A program made the position numbers and the translations under genes. The notes beneath the pieces were generated by a model, which was given only the letters and a program-made list of their open reading frames with translations, made no database searches and was not told the DNA's origin. A stretch of DNA of 6,832 bases from Rhodospirillales bacterium (GTDB lineage: Bacteria; Pseudomonadota; Alphaproteobacteria; Rhodospirillales; JASLLV01). Positions 1 through 5,840 of the stretch are shown one piece after another. The stretch is from the NCBI GenBank assembly GCA_030754475.1, contig JASMAE010000202.1:1-6832 (forward strand). Reading direction: 5' to 3'. Numbering within the stretch: position 1 is the first letter of the stretch; each line of letters opens with the position of its first letter.

Positions 1-38
1 TCGGCGCGGCGCCGGCGCTCGCGGCGTAGCGACCTCGA

Positions 39-67
39 TTGACTTCGCCGGCCCATCAATCCAGAGT
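39..67 (+). promoter_or_regulatory. weak candidate promoter for the cyclase gene
   Basis: TTGACT (39-44) matches the -35 consensus in five of six positions. It is followed after 17 bases by CAGAGT (62-67), which matches a -10 box in only three of six. Transcription would start near 74, ahead of the preferred TTG start at 102. The TTG at 39, which would give a longer reading frame, is then part of the -35 box rather than a start codon. Seen by eye only; the -10 match is poor. Confidence 0.2.
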
Positions 68-90
68 CCGAGTGGCGAAATTCACCTTCC

Positions 91-96
91 GGAGGG
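91..96 (+). promoter_or_regulatory. Shine-Dalgarno site that decides the cyclase start
   Basis: GGAGGG lies 5 bases upstream of TTG at 102-104. The frame is open further up, to a TTG at 39 and a GTG at 72, but neither has a comparable site. The protein starting at 102 places the cyclase domain about seven residues from the N-terminus, as is usual in this family. Confidence 0.7.
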
Positions 97-101
97 CGCT
101 T

Positions 102-1580
102 TTGAAAGCGACGACCGTCGAGCGCAAGCTCGCCGCCGTACTGGCCGCCGACGTTGCCGGGTATACGCGCCTCATGGGGGCCGACGAGGACGCCACCATG
201 GCCGCCTGGTGGTCGAACCGCGAGCAGGTGATCGATCCCACCATCGAGGAAAACCGGGGACGCATCGTCAAGCACACCGGCGACGGATTTCTTGCGGAGT
301 TCGCGTCCGTCGGCGATGCGGTCCGGGCCGCGCTCGCCATGCAGACCGAGATCGCGCGGCGCAACGAAGGCGTGCCCGCGGGCCGGCGCATGGAGTTCCG
401 AATCGGCATCAACCTCTGCGACATCATGGCCGACGCCGAGGACATTTACGGCGACGGGGTCAACATCGCCGCCCGTGTCGAGGCCCTGGCCGAGCCCGGC
501 GGCATCTGCGTCACCGGCGCGGTTCGCGACCAGACGCAGGCACGGCTCGGGCTCGAATACGAGGATCTGGGCGAACAGACAGTCAAGAACGTCGCCGAGC
601 CGGTTCGCGTCTACCGCCTGCGCTTCGCCGGGGCCGCCCAAGCGCCAGCTTCGGAAGGGACGCCGGCGTCCGCGCGGCGTCTGGACCGGCGGTGGGCGGC
701 GGCTGTGGCGACGCTCGTGCTCGCCGTGGTCGTGGTGAGCGGAGCCCTTTGGCTGCGTCCGTTGGAGCGCGCCTTCGAGGCAGCGTCGGAAGAGCGGATG
801 GCGTTCCCGCTTCCCGACAAGCCGTCGGTCGCCGTCCTGCCTTTCGACAATCTGAGCGGTGATCCCGAGCAGGAGCATTTCGCCGACGGTCTCACCGAGA
901 ACATCATCTCGACGCTGTCGCGGGTGCCGTCCATGTTCGTCATCGCCCGAAACTCCACCTTCACCTACAAGGGAAAGCCTGTAAAGGTGCAGGAAGTGGC
1001 CGAAAACTTAGGCGTCCACTACGTCCTGGAGGGCAGCATCCGCATCGCCGACGACCGGGTGCGGGTCACGGCGCAGCTTATCGACGCTCTCGCGGGCAAC
1101 CATATATGGAGCGAACAATACGACCGCGCGTACGGGGATTTGTTCGCGCTCCACGACGACATCACGCGCAAGATCGTGACCGCGCTCCAGGTGGAGCTGA
1201 CCGACGGCGAGCAGGCCCGGGTGTGGAGCGCCCACACTTCCAATCCCGAGGCCGGCAACCTGCTGATGAAGGGGGTGGAGAAGTTCTATCGCTTCAACAA
1301 GCACGACAACCTGTTGGCCCGGGCCGAGTTGGAGCGCGCGGTGGACGCGGACCCCAATTTCGGCCTCGGTTACACCCTGTTGGCGTGGACCCATTGGGCG
1401 GACGCCAGTTATGCGTGGACGGATTCGCCCGAACGCTCGCTGACCCGGGCCGTCTTCTTCGCGAACAAGGCGATGGCGCTGGATCCGGACATCCCTGACG
1501 TCTACGCCCTCCGCGGCGCGATCCACCTCTATCGGCGCGAGTTCGCAGACGCGATCGCCGCGAGCGAGAAGGCGCTCTAA
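102..1580 (+). CDS. class III adenylate/guanylate cyclase with TM segment, TolB/FlgO-like domain and TPRs, cut short by a TAA
   Basis: Makes cyclic nucleotide (most likely cAMP) from NTP. Residues count from TTG 102. The cyclase catalytic domain (about 7-174) has both metal aspartates (D17 in AADVAGY, D61 in HTGDGF), a substrate lysine and aspartate (K57, D114) and the transition-state Asn/Arg pair (N121, R125 in VNIAAR), so the catalytic set is complete. A transmembrane helix (about 198-218) follows an Arg-rich stretch, putting the cyclase in the cytoplasm. After it come a TolB/FlgO-like domain (about 241-369, from KPSVAVLPFDNLSGD) and TPR-type helices (from about 384), expected in the periplasm as a sensor region. 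The frame stops at TAA 1578-1580 inside a TPR, yet the same frame continues with clear TPR sequence to 2009. The unbroken protein would be about 635 residues. The truncated one is 492 residues and keeps every catalytic residue, so it may still be active. The domain order is a known alphaproteobacterial type; the nucleotide specificity and the signal sensed are unknown. Confidence 0.88.
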   Translation: MKATTVERKLAAVLAADVAGYTRLMGADEDATMAAWWSNREQVIDPTIEENRGRIVKHTGDGFLAEFASVGDAVRAALAMQTEIARRNEGVPAGRRMEFRIGINLCDIMADAEDIYGDGVNIAARVEALAEPGGICVTGAVRDQTQARLGLEYEDLGEQTVKNVAEPVRVYRLRFAGAAQAPASEGTPASARRLDRRWAAAVATLVLAVVVVSGALWLRPLERAFEAASEERMAFPLPDKPSVAVLPFDNLSGDPEQEHFADGLTENIISTLSRVPSMFVIARNSTFTYKGKPVKVQEVAENLGVHYVLEGSIRIADDRVRVTAQLIDALAGNHIWSEQYDRAYGDLFALHDDITRKIVTALQVELTDGEQARVWSAHTSNPEAGNLLMKGVEKFYRFNKHDNLLARAELERAVDADPNFGLGYTLLAWTHWADASYAWTDSPERSLTRAVFFANKAMALDPDIPDVYALRGAIHLYRREFADAIAASEKAL

Positions 1581-2009
1581 CTAAATCCCAACCACGCGAC
1601 CAATGCGGCGCTTCTGGCGTTGACCCTCGTCAACACGGGCCGGGCGGCCGACGCGCTCGCGATGATCCGCACCGCCATGCGGCTCAGCCCTTACTATCCC
1701 GACTGGTTCGTCGGCATCCTCGCAGACGCCCACTATGGCGTCGGGGAGTACGAGCAATCGGCGGCGGTGCTGCTCCGTCTCTTGAAGAGATCGGACGGAG
1801 CCGATTCCATCTGCCACTGCAGGGTCGGAATCGCCCTTTCCTACGCGGCGCTCGGGCGCGAGGACGAAGCGCGGGAACAGATCGCGCTGCTGCGCGCAGA
1901 AGACCCGCAAATTACGATCTCGCGTCTTCGGACCAGCACGCTCGACAAGGACACCTCTTTGGTCGAGCGGAGGGCGGTCGTCTTGAAGCGCCTGGGACTG
2001 CCGGAGTAG
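1581..2009 (+). pseudogene. severed C-terminal TPR part of the cyclase
   Basis: This is the direct in-frame continuation of the cyclase after its TAA. The join reads EKAL-stop-LNPNHA, exactly where a TPR normally has a charged residue, as in ALELNP. The 142 residues contain further TPR-like helix pairs (for example GRAADALAMIRTAMRLSP and GEYEQSAAVLLRLLKRSDG) and end naturally with LKRLGLPE before TAG. No Shine-Dalgarno site precedes the TTG at 1620, so separate translation looks unlikely. GAA to TAA, a single G-to-T change, is the simplest explanation. Stop readthrough or a sequencing error cannot be excluded. Confidence 0.8.
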
Positions 2010-2304
2010 GGAACGCGTCCCGGCTCACGCTCGCATCAAAATCAAAAGGAATCGACGGGGCCATTGGGGCCACGGAAGATGCAGCGACTAAGTGGCGGAT
2101 GTACCGTGACGCGGGCGACAAACTGCGTGGAGAGACGTCGGTAGGTCCATGGCCAGGACCGAGGAATGCGCTGCGCGTGGTAAAGAGTCGGAAATGGCGT
2201 TGGCCGGAATTCTATGGTACGCAACCTGTGCCGAACCCGGCGGATCGAAGTTCGGCGTGATCGCGGCTGATACGGACGCCATTTGCGGCTCCTTCGACCG
2301 CCAT

Positions 2305-2334
2305 CCATCGTCGGCGAGAACGCGCCGATGGTGG
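2305..2334 (+). other. 12-bp stem-loop
   Basis: CCATCGTCGGCG (2305-2316) pairs along its full length with CGCCGATGGTGG (2323-2334) around a 6-base loop (2317-2322, AGAACG). Ten pairs are Watson-Crick and two are G-U pairs. The G-U pairs would become A-C mismatches in a transcript of the other strand, so the plus-strand RNA forms the better hairpin. No T run follows, so it is not a classic intrinsic terminator. It may be a structured element of the leader of the downstream lipoprotein gene or a chance hairpin in GC-rich DNA. Confidence 0.5.
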
Positions 2335-2450
2335 GGAATGGACGAGGAGCGCTCGTTCGCCGAAGGTACTTCGAATTTTCGCCGCGGGCCGCCGTCGGGA
2401 AGTTGAAACGGGGAGAATCGTCGCGACCCATGTTGGCCCTCTCGGCCGGC

Positions 2451-2480
2451 TTAACAGGGTAAATCCAATTTCTTTAGGAT
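2451..2480 (+). promoter_or_regulatory. candidate sigma-70 promoter for the lipoprotein gene
   Basis: TTAACA (2451-2456, five of six to the -35 consensus) and TAGGAT (2475-2480, four of six to the -10 consensus) are 18 bases apart in an AT-richer stretch. Transcription would begin about 37 bases before the ATG at 2525. If this is the promoter, the stem-loop at 2305-2334 lies upstream of the transcript. Judged by eye. Confidence 0.35.
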
Positions 2481-2511
2481 GAACGCCCGTGGGGCGCATG
2501 CATTCACGAAC

Positions 2512-2516
2512 GGAGG
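2512..2516 (+). promoter_or_regulatory. Shine-Dalgarno site that decides the lipoprotein start
   Basis: GGAGG sits 8 bases before ATG 2525-2527. The frame is open back to GTG 2489, but starting there would put 12 non-hydrophobic residues in front of the signal peptide and would have this site inside the coding sequence. ATG 2525 is therefore preferred. Confidence 0.75.
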
Positions 2517-2524
2517 CAATCCAA

Positions 2525-2887
2525 ATGATATTTCGGCCATTGGTGGCCACGGCCATCGCACCTGTTGCTGTCGCCGTTCTCTTGTTGAGCGGGTGTGATC
2601 AACCGGAACTTAACCCTTTGGAGGAAGTACTGCCCAACAATAGAGGGCATGACCTCGTGGAATTGAGAATCACGCTCACGAGAAAGAGCGTCCCGCGTCA
2701 AACCGGTGGCAGTTTCAGGCCTGACCGGATCGTAGCGCTTTGCAGCAAGGACAACGGGGACGAGACGAGTACATACTGGGTCGATGAAGTCTTGAGCTGC
2801 TCGCCTTATTGGACGAAGTATTTCGCGTGCGAGGAGCAGACCTTCAAGAATTGCGGCACAGTCCCGATCACGCGAGGAATGTTTTAG
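2525..2887 (+). CDS. small orphan lipoprotein of unknown function
   Basis: A 120-residue protein with a lipoprotein signal peptide: MIFRP, a hydrophobic core (about 6-21) and the lipobox LLSGC with the lipidated cysteine at 24. The residue after it is Asp, which in enterobacteria keeps lipoproteins in the inner membrane; whether that rule holds here is unknown. The mature part is about 96 residues with four cysteines (73, 92, 102, 110), which could form two disulfides in the periplasm, and an aromatic stretch SPYWTKYF. I do not recognise the family. Hand-counted blocks are 50-57% G+C against about 72% in the neighbouring ATR. The gene uses ATA at codon 2 and AGA at R40, R48 and R53, rare choices for this genome, which suggests recent acquisition or weak selection. 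It stands alone and converges with the ATR gene. Confidence 0.75.
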   Translation: MIFRPLVATAIAPVAVAVLLLSGCDQPELNPLEEVLPNNRGHDLVELRITLTRKSVPRQTGGSFRPDRIVALCSKDNGDETSTYWVDEVLSCSPYWTKYFACEEQTFKNCGTVPITRGMF

Positions 2888-2987
2888 CCGGGCGTCGGCC
2901 GCACTCGGCGCGGGCGGGGATTGGGCTCGTCGCAAACGGGTCCGCCGCAGGGCCGCAGGCAGGCTTGCAAACCGCTGAGCCCTTGCC

Positions 2988-3551
2988 CTAACGGTTGGCG
3001 CCCGGGGTCCAGAGCACGTCCAGCCGACCATCTTCATTGAGCGCGCGCGCCAGCACGAACAAGTGGTCCGAAAGCCGGTTGGCGTAGCCAAGCGCGTCAG
3101 CGTTCACGCCTTCGCGTTCGCCAAGAGCCGCGATCAGGCGTTCGGCCCGGCGCACCACGGTGCGCGCGACATGGAGGCGCGCCTCCGCTTCGGTGCCGCC
3201 GGGAAGGACGAAGGATTCGAGCGGTGCGAGCGCTGCGTTGAGGCCGTCGATCTCGGCCTCCAGACGCCGAACCTGCGCTTGGCTGACGCGGAGCGCCCGG
3301 TCCGCGCGGCCCTCCCCTTCGGGCGTACAGAGATCGGCGCCCAAATCGAAGAGGTCGTTCTGGATGCGGGCCAGCATCTCGTCCGCCTCGCCCTCGATCA
3401 CGAGGCGTGCGAGACCGATCGCGGCGTTCGCCTCGTCGACGGTCCCGAACGCCTCCACCCGAAGATCATGCTTGGCCACCCGGCGGCCGCCGCCGAGCGA
3501 AGTTTGTCCCGCGTCGCCGCCCCGCGTGTAGATGCGCGTGAGCCGCACCAT
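2988..3551 (-). CDS. cob(I)yrinic acid a,c-diamide / cob(I)alamin adenosyltransferase, PduO type
   Basis: Transfers the adenosyl group of ATP to cob(I)alamin, the step that makes adenosylcobalamin, in the cytoplasm. The 187 residues are a complete PduO-type ATR: the ATP-binding N-terminus YTRGGDAGQTSL (8-19), VEAFGTVDEANAAIG (32-46), FVLPGGT (114-120), the Arg-rich helix ARTVVRRAER (129-138) and NRLSDHLFVLAR (158-169). Length is normal for the family and I see no lesion. The ATG is preceded after 6 bases by AGGTGA (minus strand, 3558-3563). No cobalamin riboswitch is visible upstream. In many alphaproteobacteria this gene is followed by etfB-etfA; here it is followed by a convergent lipoprotein gene instead. 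The family is often annotated cobO or pduO; I leave the symbol blank because those names also cover non-homologous enzymes. Confidence 0.93.
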   Translation of the reverse strand: MVRLTRIYTRGGDAGQTSLGGGRRVAKHDLRVEAFGTVDEANAAIGLARLVIEGEADEMLARIQNDLFDLGADLCTPEGEGRADRALRVSQAQVRRLEAEIDGLNAALAPLESFVLPGGTEAEARLHVARTVVRRAERLIAALGEREGVNADALGYANRLSDHLFVLARALNEDGRLDVLWTPGANR

Positions 3552-3557
3552 CGACGC

Positions 3558-3623
3558 TCACCTGCCAAGCACGAAGGCGAAGGTGGCGAGCAAAATGGGA
3601 AGATTGGCGAAGAATGCGACCAT
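3558..3623 (-). CDS. possible 21-residue hydrophobic peptide before the ATR
   Basis: ATG 3623-3621 opens a 21-codon frame that begins MVAFFANLPILLATF and ends FVLGR. Nearly all of it could span a membrane. Its TGA lies inside the AGGTGA ribosome site of the ATR gene, so if translated it would terminate at that site and could influence ATR translation. No good ribosome site precedes it, and the frame is closed by a TGA about 20 codons upstream of the ATG. Many alphaproteobacteria have a short two-helix membrane protein just upstream of this ATR, so this may be a remnant of one, but the resemblance is generic. Confidence 0.2.
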   Translation of the reverse strand: MVAFFANLPILLATFAFVLGR

Positions 3624-3691
3624 CGGCGAACCATAACCCGGATGCCGGCCCGAGAGGTAGGGTCGCGATGCTTCTCCCGCGGCTCAGGCCG

Positions 3692-4157
3692 TTAGACCCG
3701 ATCGTGGTCGCTCGGTTTCGCCACCGGCGATCCGCCGACCACGTGAATCTGGTCGATATTGTGGATTTCGAGCGGATTCACGCGCTCGACTGCAGCCGCA
3801 TGTTGGTTCTGATCGACCGCGATCCGCTCGGTACGCTCTTGCCAGAGCGCGAGCATGGCGGCCTCCAAGCGCTCGGTGAAGGCGCGGCCGTCGGTGAGGC
3901 CGGCGCCGGTCATCATCGGGCGCAACGCGGACCGCAGCCCGGCGCGGCGGCCCCGATCATGCGCCAGCGCGAGCGCGGCCTCCACGTACGCGCCGGGCGA
4001 GTCCGCGACGAGGTCGCCAAGGCCGACCCGGGTGAGAATGCTGGCGCCCACGCGGCCCGCGTGGCGCTCGCCCGCGAACGTCACCACGGGGACGCCCATC
4101 CACAGCGCCTCGAACGTGGTCGTGGTGCCGTTGTAGGGCCATGTGTCGAGGGCCACG
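3692..4157 (-). pseudogene. severed C-terminal UDP-binding part of the GT41 glycosyltransferase
   Basis: Continues the glycosyltransferase at 4158-5840 in another frame. It opens with DVALDTWPYNGTTTT, EALWMGVPVVTFAGERHAGRVGAS, the most conserved C-terminal block of bacterial GT41 proteins. In human OGT the matching region (around residues 920-925) binds UDP. The domain fades out near LEAAMLALWQERTE and is followed by about 45 residues (including VERVNPLEIHNIDQIHVVGG) that I cannot relate to the family. No ribosome site precedes the GTG at 4156, so it is unlikely to be made separately. The downstream ATR gene starts about 140 bases further on. Confidence 0.8.
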
Positions 4158-5840
4158 TCAGATCCCGAGGTGGGCGCCCGCTTCCGTCCAGCCGGTCATC
4201 TCCAGCCGGTCGCGGGCGACGCCCTCGCGGACGAACTTCTCGGCCACGCGCTCGCACGTGCCCGCGCACCCCAGCGCCTTCGCCTTGAGCAAAAGGCGAG
4301 AATCGGGAAGCGCTTTTAGGAGCCGCGCCCACGTCTGGATTGTCTGCTGTCCCATCTTGGCGAGGTTGTTGCACGAGACGAACGTGACCGGACGATCCGG
4401 CCCGGGCGGTGGCGCCGGAGCCGGCGCGTCCGACGGCGGGCGATAGCAGAGAAAGCCGCGATCGAGGCGCATCAGGCGTTCCGTGTAGAAGACGTCGGCC
4501 CCCGGCGCATCCGCGATCGGATCGGTAATCCGCCAATCAATCGCCTTAAGCCCGCTGGTGTTGGGGTAACCGAGATAGGTGATTTGGACGGGTGCGGCCC
4601 GGCCCGCGAAGACGCCGAGCCGGTTCCCCATGGTGTGCCCGGCAAGATCGACCAGGATGTCGACACCGTCGGCGCGAACGCGCTCGATGACTTCGGCATC
4701 CCCGAGACCGGCAATTGGACGCCACAAATCGGCGTGCGCCCGAAGCCGGCGGGTCACGTCGTCCTCGGTCCGCACCCCCGAGTAGCAGACGACGAAGAAT
4801 CGGGTGCGATCGTGGGCCTCGAGCAACGGTTCGATGAAATAGGCGACCGAGTGGCGGCGGAAGTCCGATGACACGTACCCGATGCGTAGCGGGCCTTCGG
4901 GGCGCGTGGGCCGCACGGGCGGCGTGGGCTTCCCTTGGCCGTGCATCGCGTCCCAACGACAGTGTTCGGCGAACAGGGTCTCGGCGTCCACCTCGGCAAT
5001 CCCGTTGAGGGCCAAAAGCATGTTGGAGCGCACGCCCGCGCGCGCAGGCTCAAGCGCAAGGGCACGGCGGTAATGCGCGAGCGCGAGAGCCGCGTCGCCC
5101 CGCTCCTTGAGCGTCTCGGCGAGGTTGTTGACGGCGTCCGCGTAACTGGGTTGAAGCGCGATCGCGCGCTCGAAACTGGCGGCGGCGTCTTCGTAGCGGC
5201 CCAACCGCTTCCACGCGTAACCGAGGTTGTTGTGGGCGACGGCGTAATCCGGCCTGATCGAGAGTGCGCGTTGGTGGCTGCTGGCGGCGTCGGTGAGGCG
5301 GCCGAGGTCGGCGAGCAGGTTTCCATAATTGCTGTGGGCTTCGGCGCGACCCGGATCGAGGGCGAGGGCGCGTTCGTAGGCGTGCCTGGCCTCGTCGGTG
5401 CGGCCCGCCTGGCGGAGAACGGTTCCGAGGTTGTTGTGGGTCTCGGCGTCGTCGGCGCGCAACGCGAGCGATCGGCCGAACGACGCGATCGCTTCGTCGA
5501 GGCGGTCGAGCGAGGTGAGGACGTTGCCGAGATTGTTGTGGAATCCGGGATCGCCGGGGCTGAGCGCCACCGCGCGGGAGATGAGCTCGGCCGCGATCGG
5601 AACCCGGTCCGTCAGCGCGCAGACGATGCCGAGGAGATCCAGCGCGCCGGCGTGCAGGGGCGTCACCTCGAGGATCCTGATACAGCGTGCCTCCGAATCT
5701 CCCAAGCGGCCCGCGCGGTAATGCGAAAGCGCGGCCTCGAACAACGGCCGGCCCGCCCCTTCGGTGGGCATGTCGCTTCCGGCGACCGATGGCGAAGCCG
5801 CCTCGAGCTTCGCCCGCCGCCGGGGCGCGCGCCTATTCAC
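4158..5840 (-). CDS. TPR-GT41 (O-GlcNAc transferase-like) protein, N-terminal 560 residues, frameshifted before the UDP site
   Basis: Family role: transfers a sugar from a UDP-sugar to protein Ser/Thr in the cytoplasm. Seven 34-residue TPRs (about 33-270, with NNLG at 102, 136, 204 and 238) bind the protein substrate. The GT41 catalytic region starts near 318 with RIGYVSSDFRRH (H330 aligns with human OGT H498), then VDLAGHT (398-403), PVQITYLGYPNTSG (417-430), ITDPIAD and FVSCNNLAKMG (K495 aligns with human K842). The frame ends GWTEAGAHLGI-stop, just where relatives read HL-x-LY-xxx-D-x-ALD. The next frame resumes at SDVALDTW, so about 11 bases appear lost near 4160-4167. Adding 11 bases gives a clean 719-residue protein. 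As it stands the UDP lobe is missing and activity is unlikely. The GTG start overlaps the end of the upstream gene by 8 bases and has no ribosome site, suggesting translational coupling. ATG 5771, preceded by GGAAG, is an alternative start. Confidence 0.87.
   Translation of the reverse strand: MNRRAPRRRAKLEAASPSVAGSDMPTEGAGRPLFEAALSHYRAGRLGDSEARCIRILEVTPLHAGALDLLGIVCALTDRVPIAAELISRAVALSPGDPGFHNNLGNVLTSLDRLDEAIASFGRSLALRADDAETHNNLGTVLRQAGRTDEARHAYERALALDPGRAEAHSNYGNLLADLGRLTDAASSHQRALSIRPDYAVAHNNLGYAWKRLGRYEDAAASFERAIALQPSYADAVNNLAETLKERGDAALALAHYRRALALEPARAGVRSNMLLALNGIAEVDAETLFAEHCRWDAMHGQGKPTPPVRPTRPEGPLRIGYVSSDFRRHSVAYFIEPLLEAHDRTRFFVVCYSGVRTEDDVTRRLRAHADLWRPIAGLGDAEVIERVRADGVDILVDLAGHTMGNRLGVFAGRAAPVQITYLGYPNTSGLKAIDWRITDPIADAPGADVFYTERLMRLDRGFLCYRPPSDAPAPAPPPGPDRPVTFVSCNNLAKMGQQTIQTWARLLKALPDSRLLLKAKALGCAGTCERVAEKFVREGVARDRLEMTGWTEAGAHLGI
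5031..5744 (-). repeat. seven tandem TPR units with a 102-base period
   Basis: The DNA encoding the TPR solenoid of the GT41 protein keeps an exact 102-base (34-codon) period. GAGGTTGTTG or a close variant, the complement of the NNLG codons, recurs at 5121, 5223, 5427 and 5529, with a diverged copy near 5325. Only the codons for the structural signature are well conserved. Such repeats can recombine unequally and are prone to misassembly. Confidence 0.8.

Larger units (their letters stand above)
2010..2511. other. gap without a convincing gene
   Basis: About 500 bases. Open frames exist on both strands (for example 2149-2406 plus and 2042-2431 minus), but their translations are rich in Arg, Pro and Ser, show no family motif and lack good ribosome sites. 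Composition drifts from about 65% G+C near 2100 to about 48% at 2461-2520. The gap holds a strong stem-loop at 2305-2334, a possible promoter at 2451-2480, and one copy of a 17-base near-repeat at 2059-2075 whose partner lies in the lipoprotein signal peptide. It could be a long 5' leader, an untranslated RNA, or decayed DNA. Confidence 0.55.

Noticed and set aside
1..29. Tail of an upstream plus-strand gene (GAAPALAA then TAG at 27-29)
   Set aside because: Eight Ala/Pro-rich codons in GC-rich DNA are too little to support a gene; kept only as a possibility.
39..101. N-terminal extension of the cyclase from TTG 39
   Set aside because: No ribosome site precedes TTG 39 or GTG 72, the extra 21 residues carry no motif, and a good GGAGGG lies inside this stretch ahead of TTG 102.
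2149..2406. 85-codon plus-strand frame in the gap
   Set aside because: No ribosome site and no recognisable motif, and it overlaps open frames on the other strand that are equally featureless.
2888..2987. Intrinsic terminator between the convergent lipoprotein and ATR genes
   Set aside because: Only weak, long-looped inverted repeats (AGGGC with GCCCT, GGGCTC with GAGCCC) and no T run on either strand.
3614..4288. 224-codon plus-strand frame opposite the GT41 C-terminus
   Set aside because: The minus strand encodes the conserved GT41 block here; the plus-strand translation is Arg/Pro/Gly-rich without motifs.
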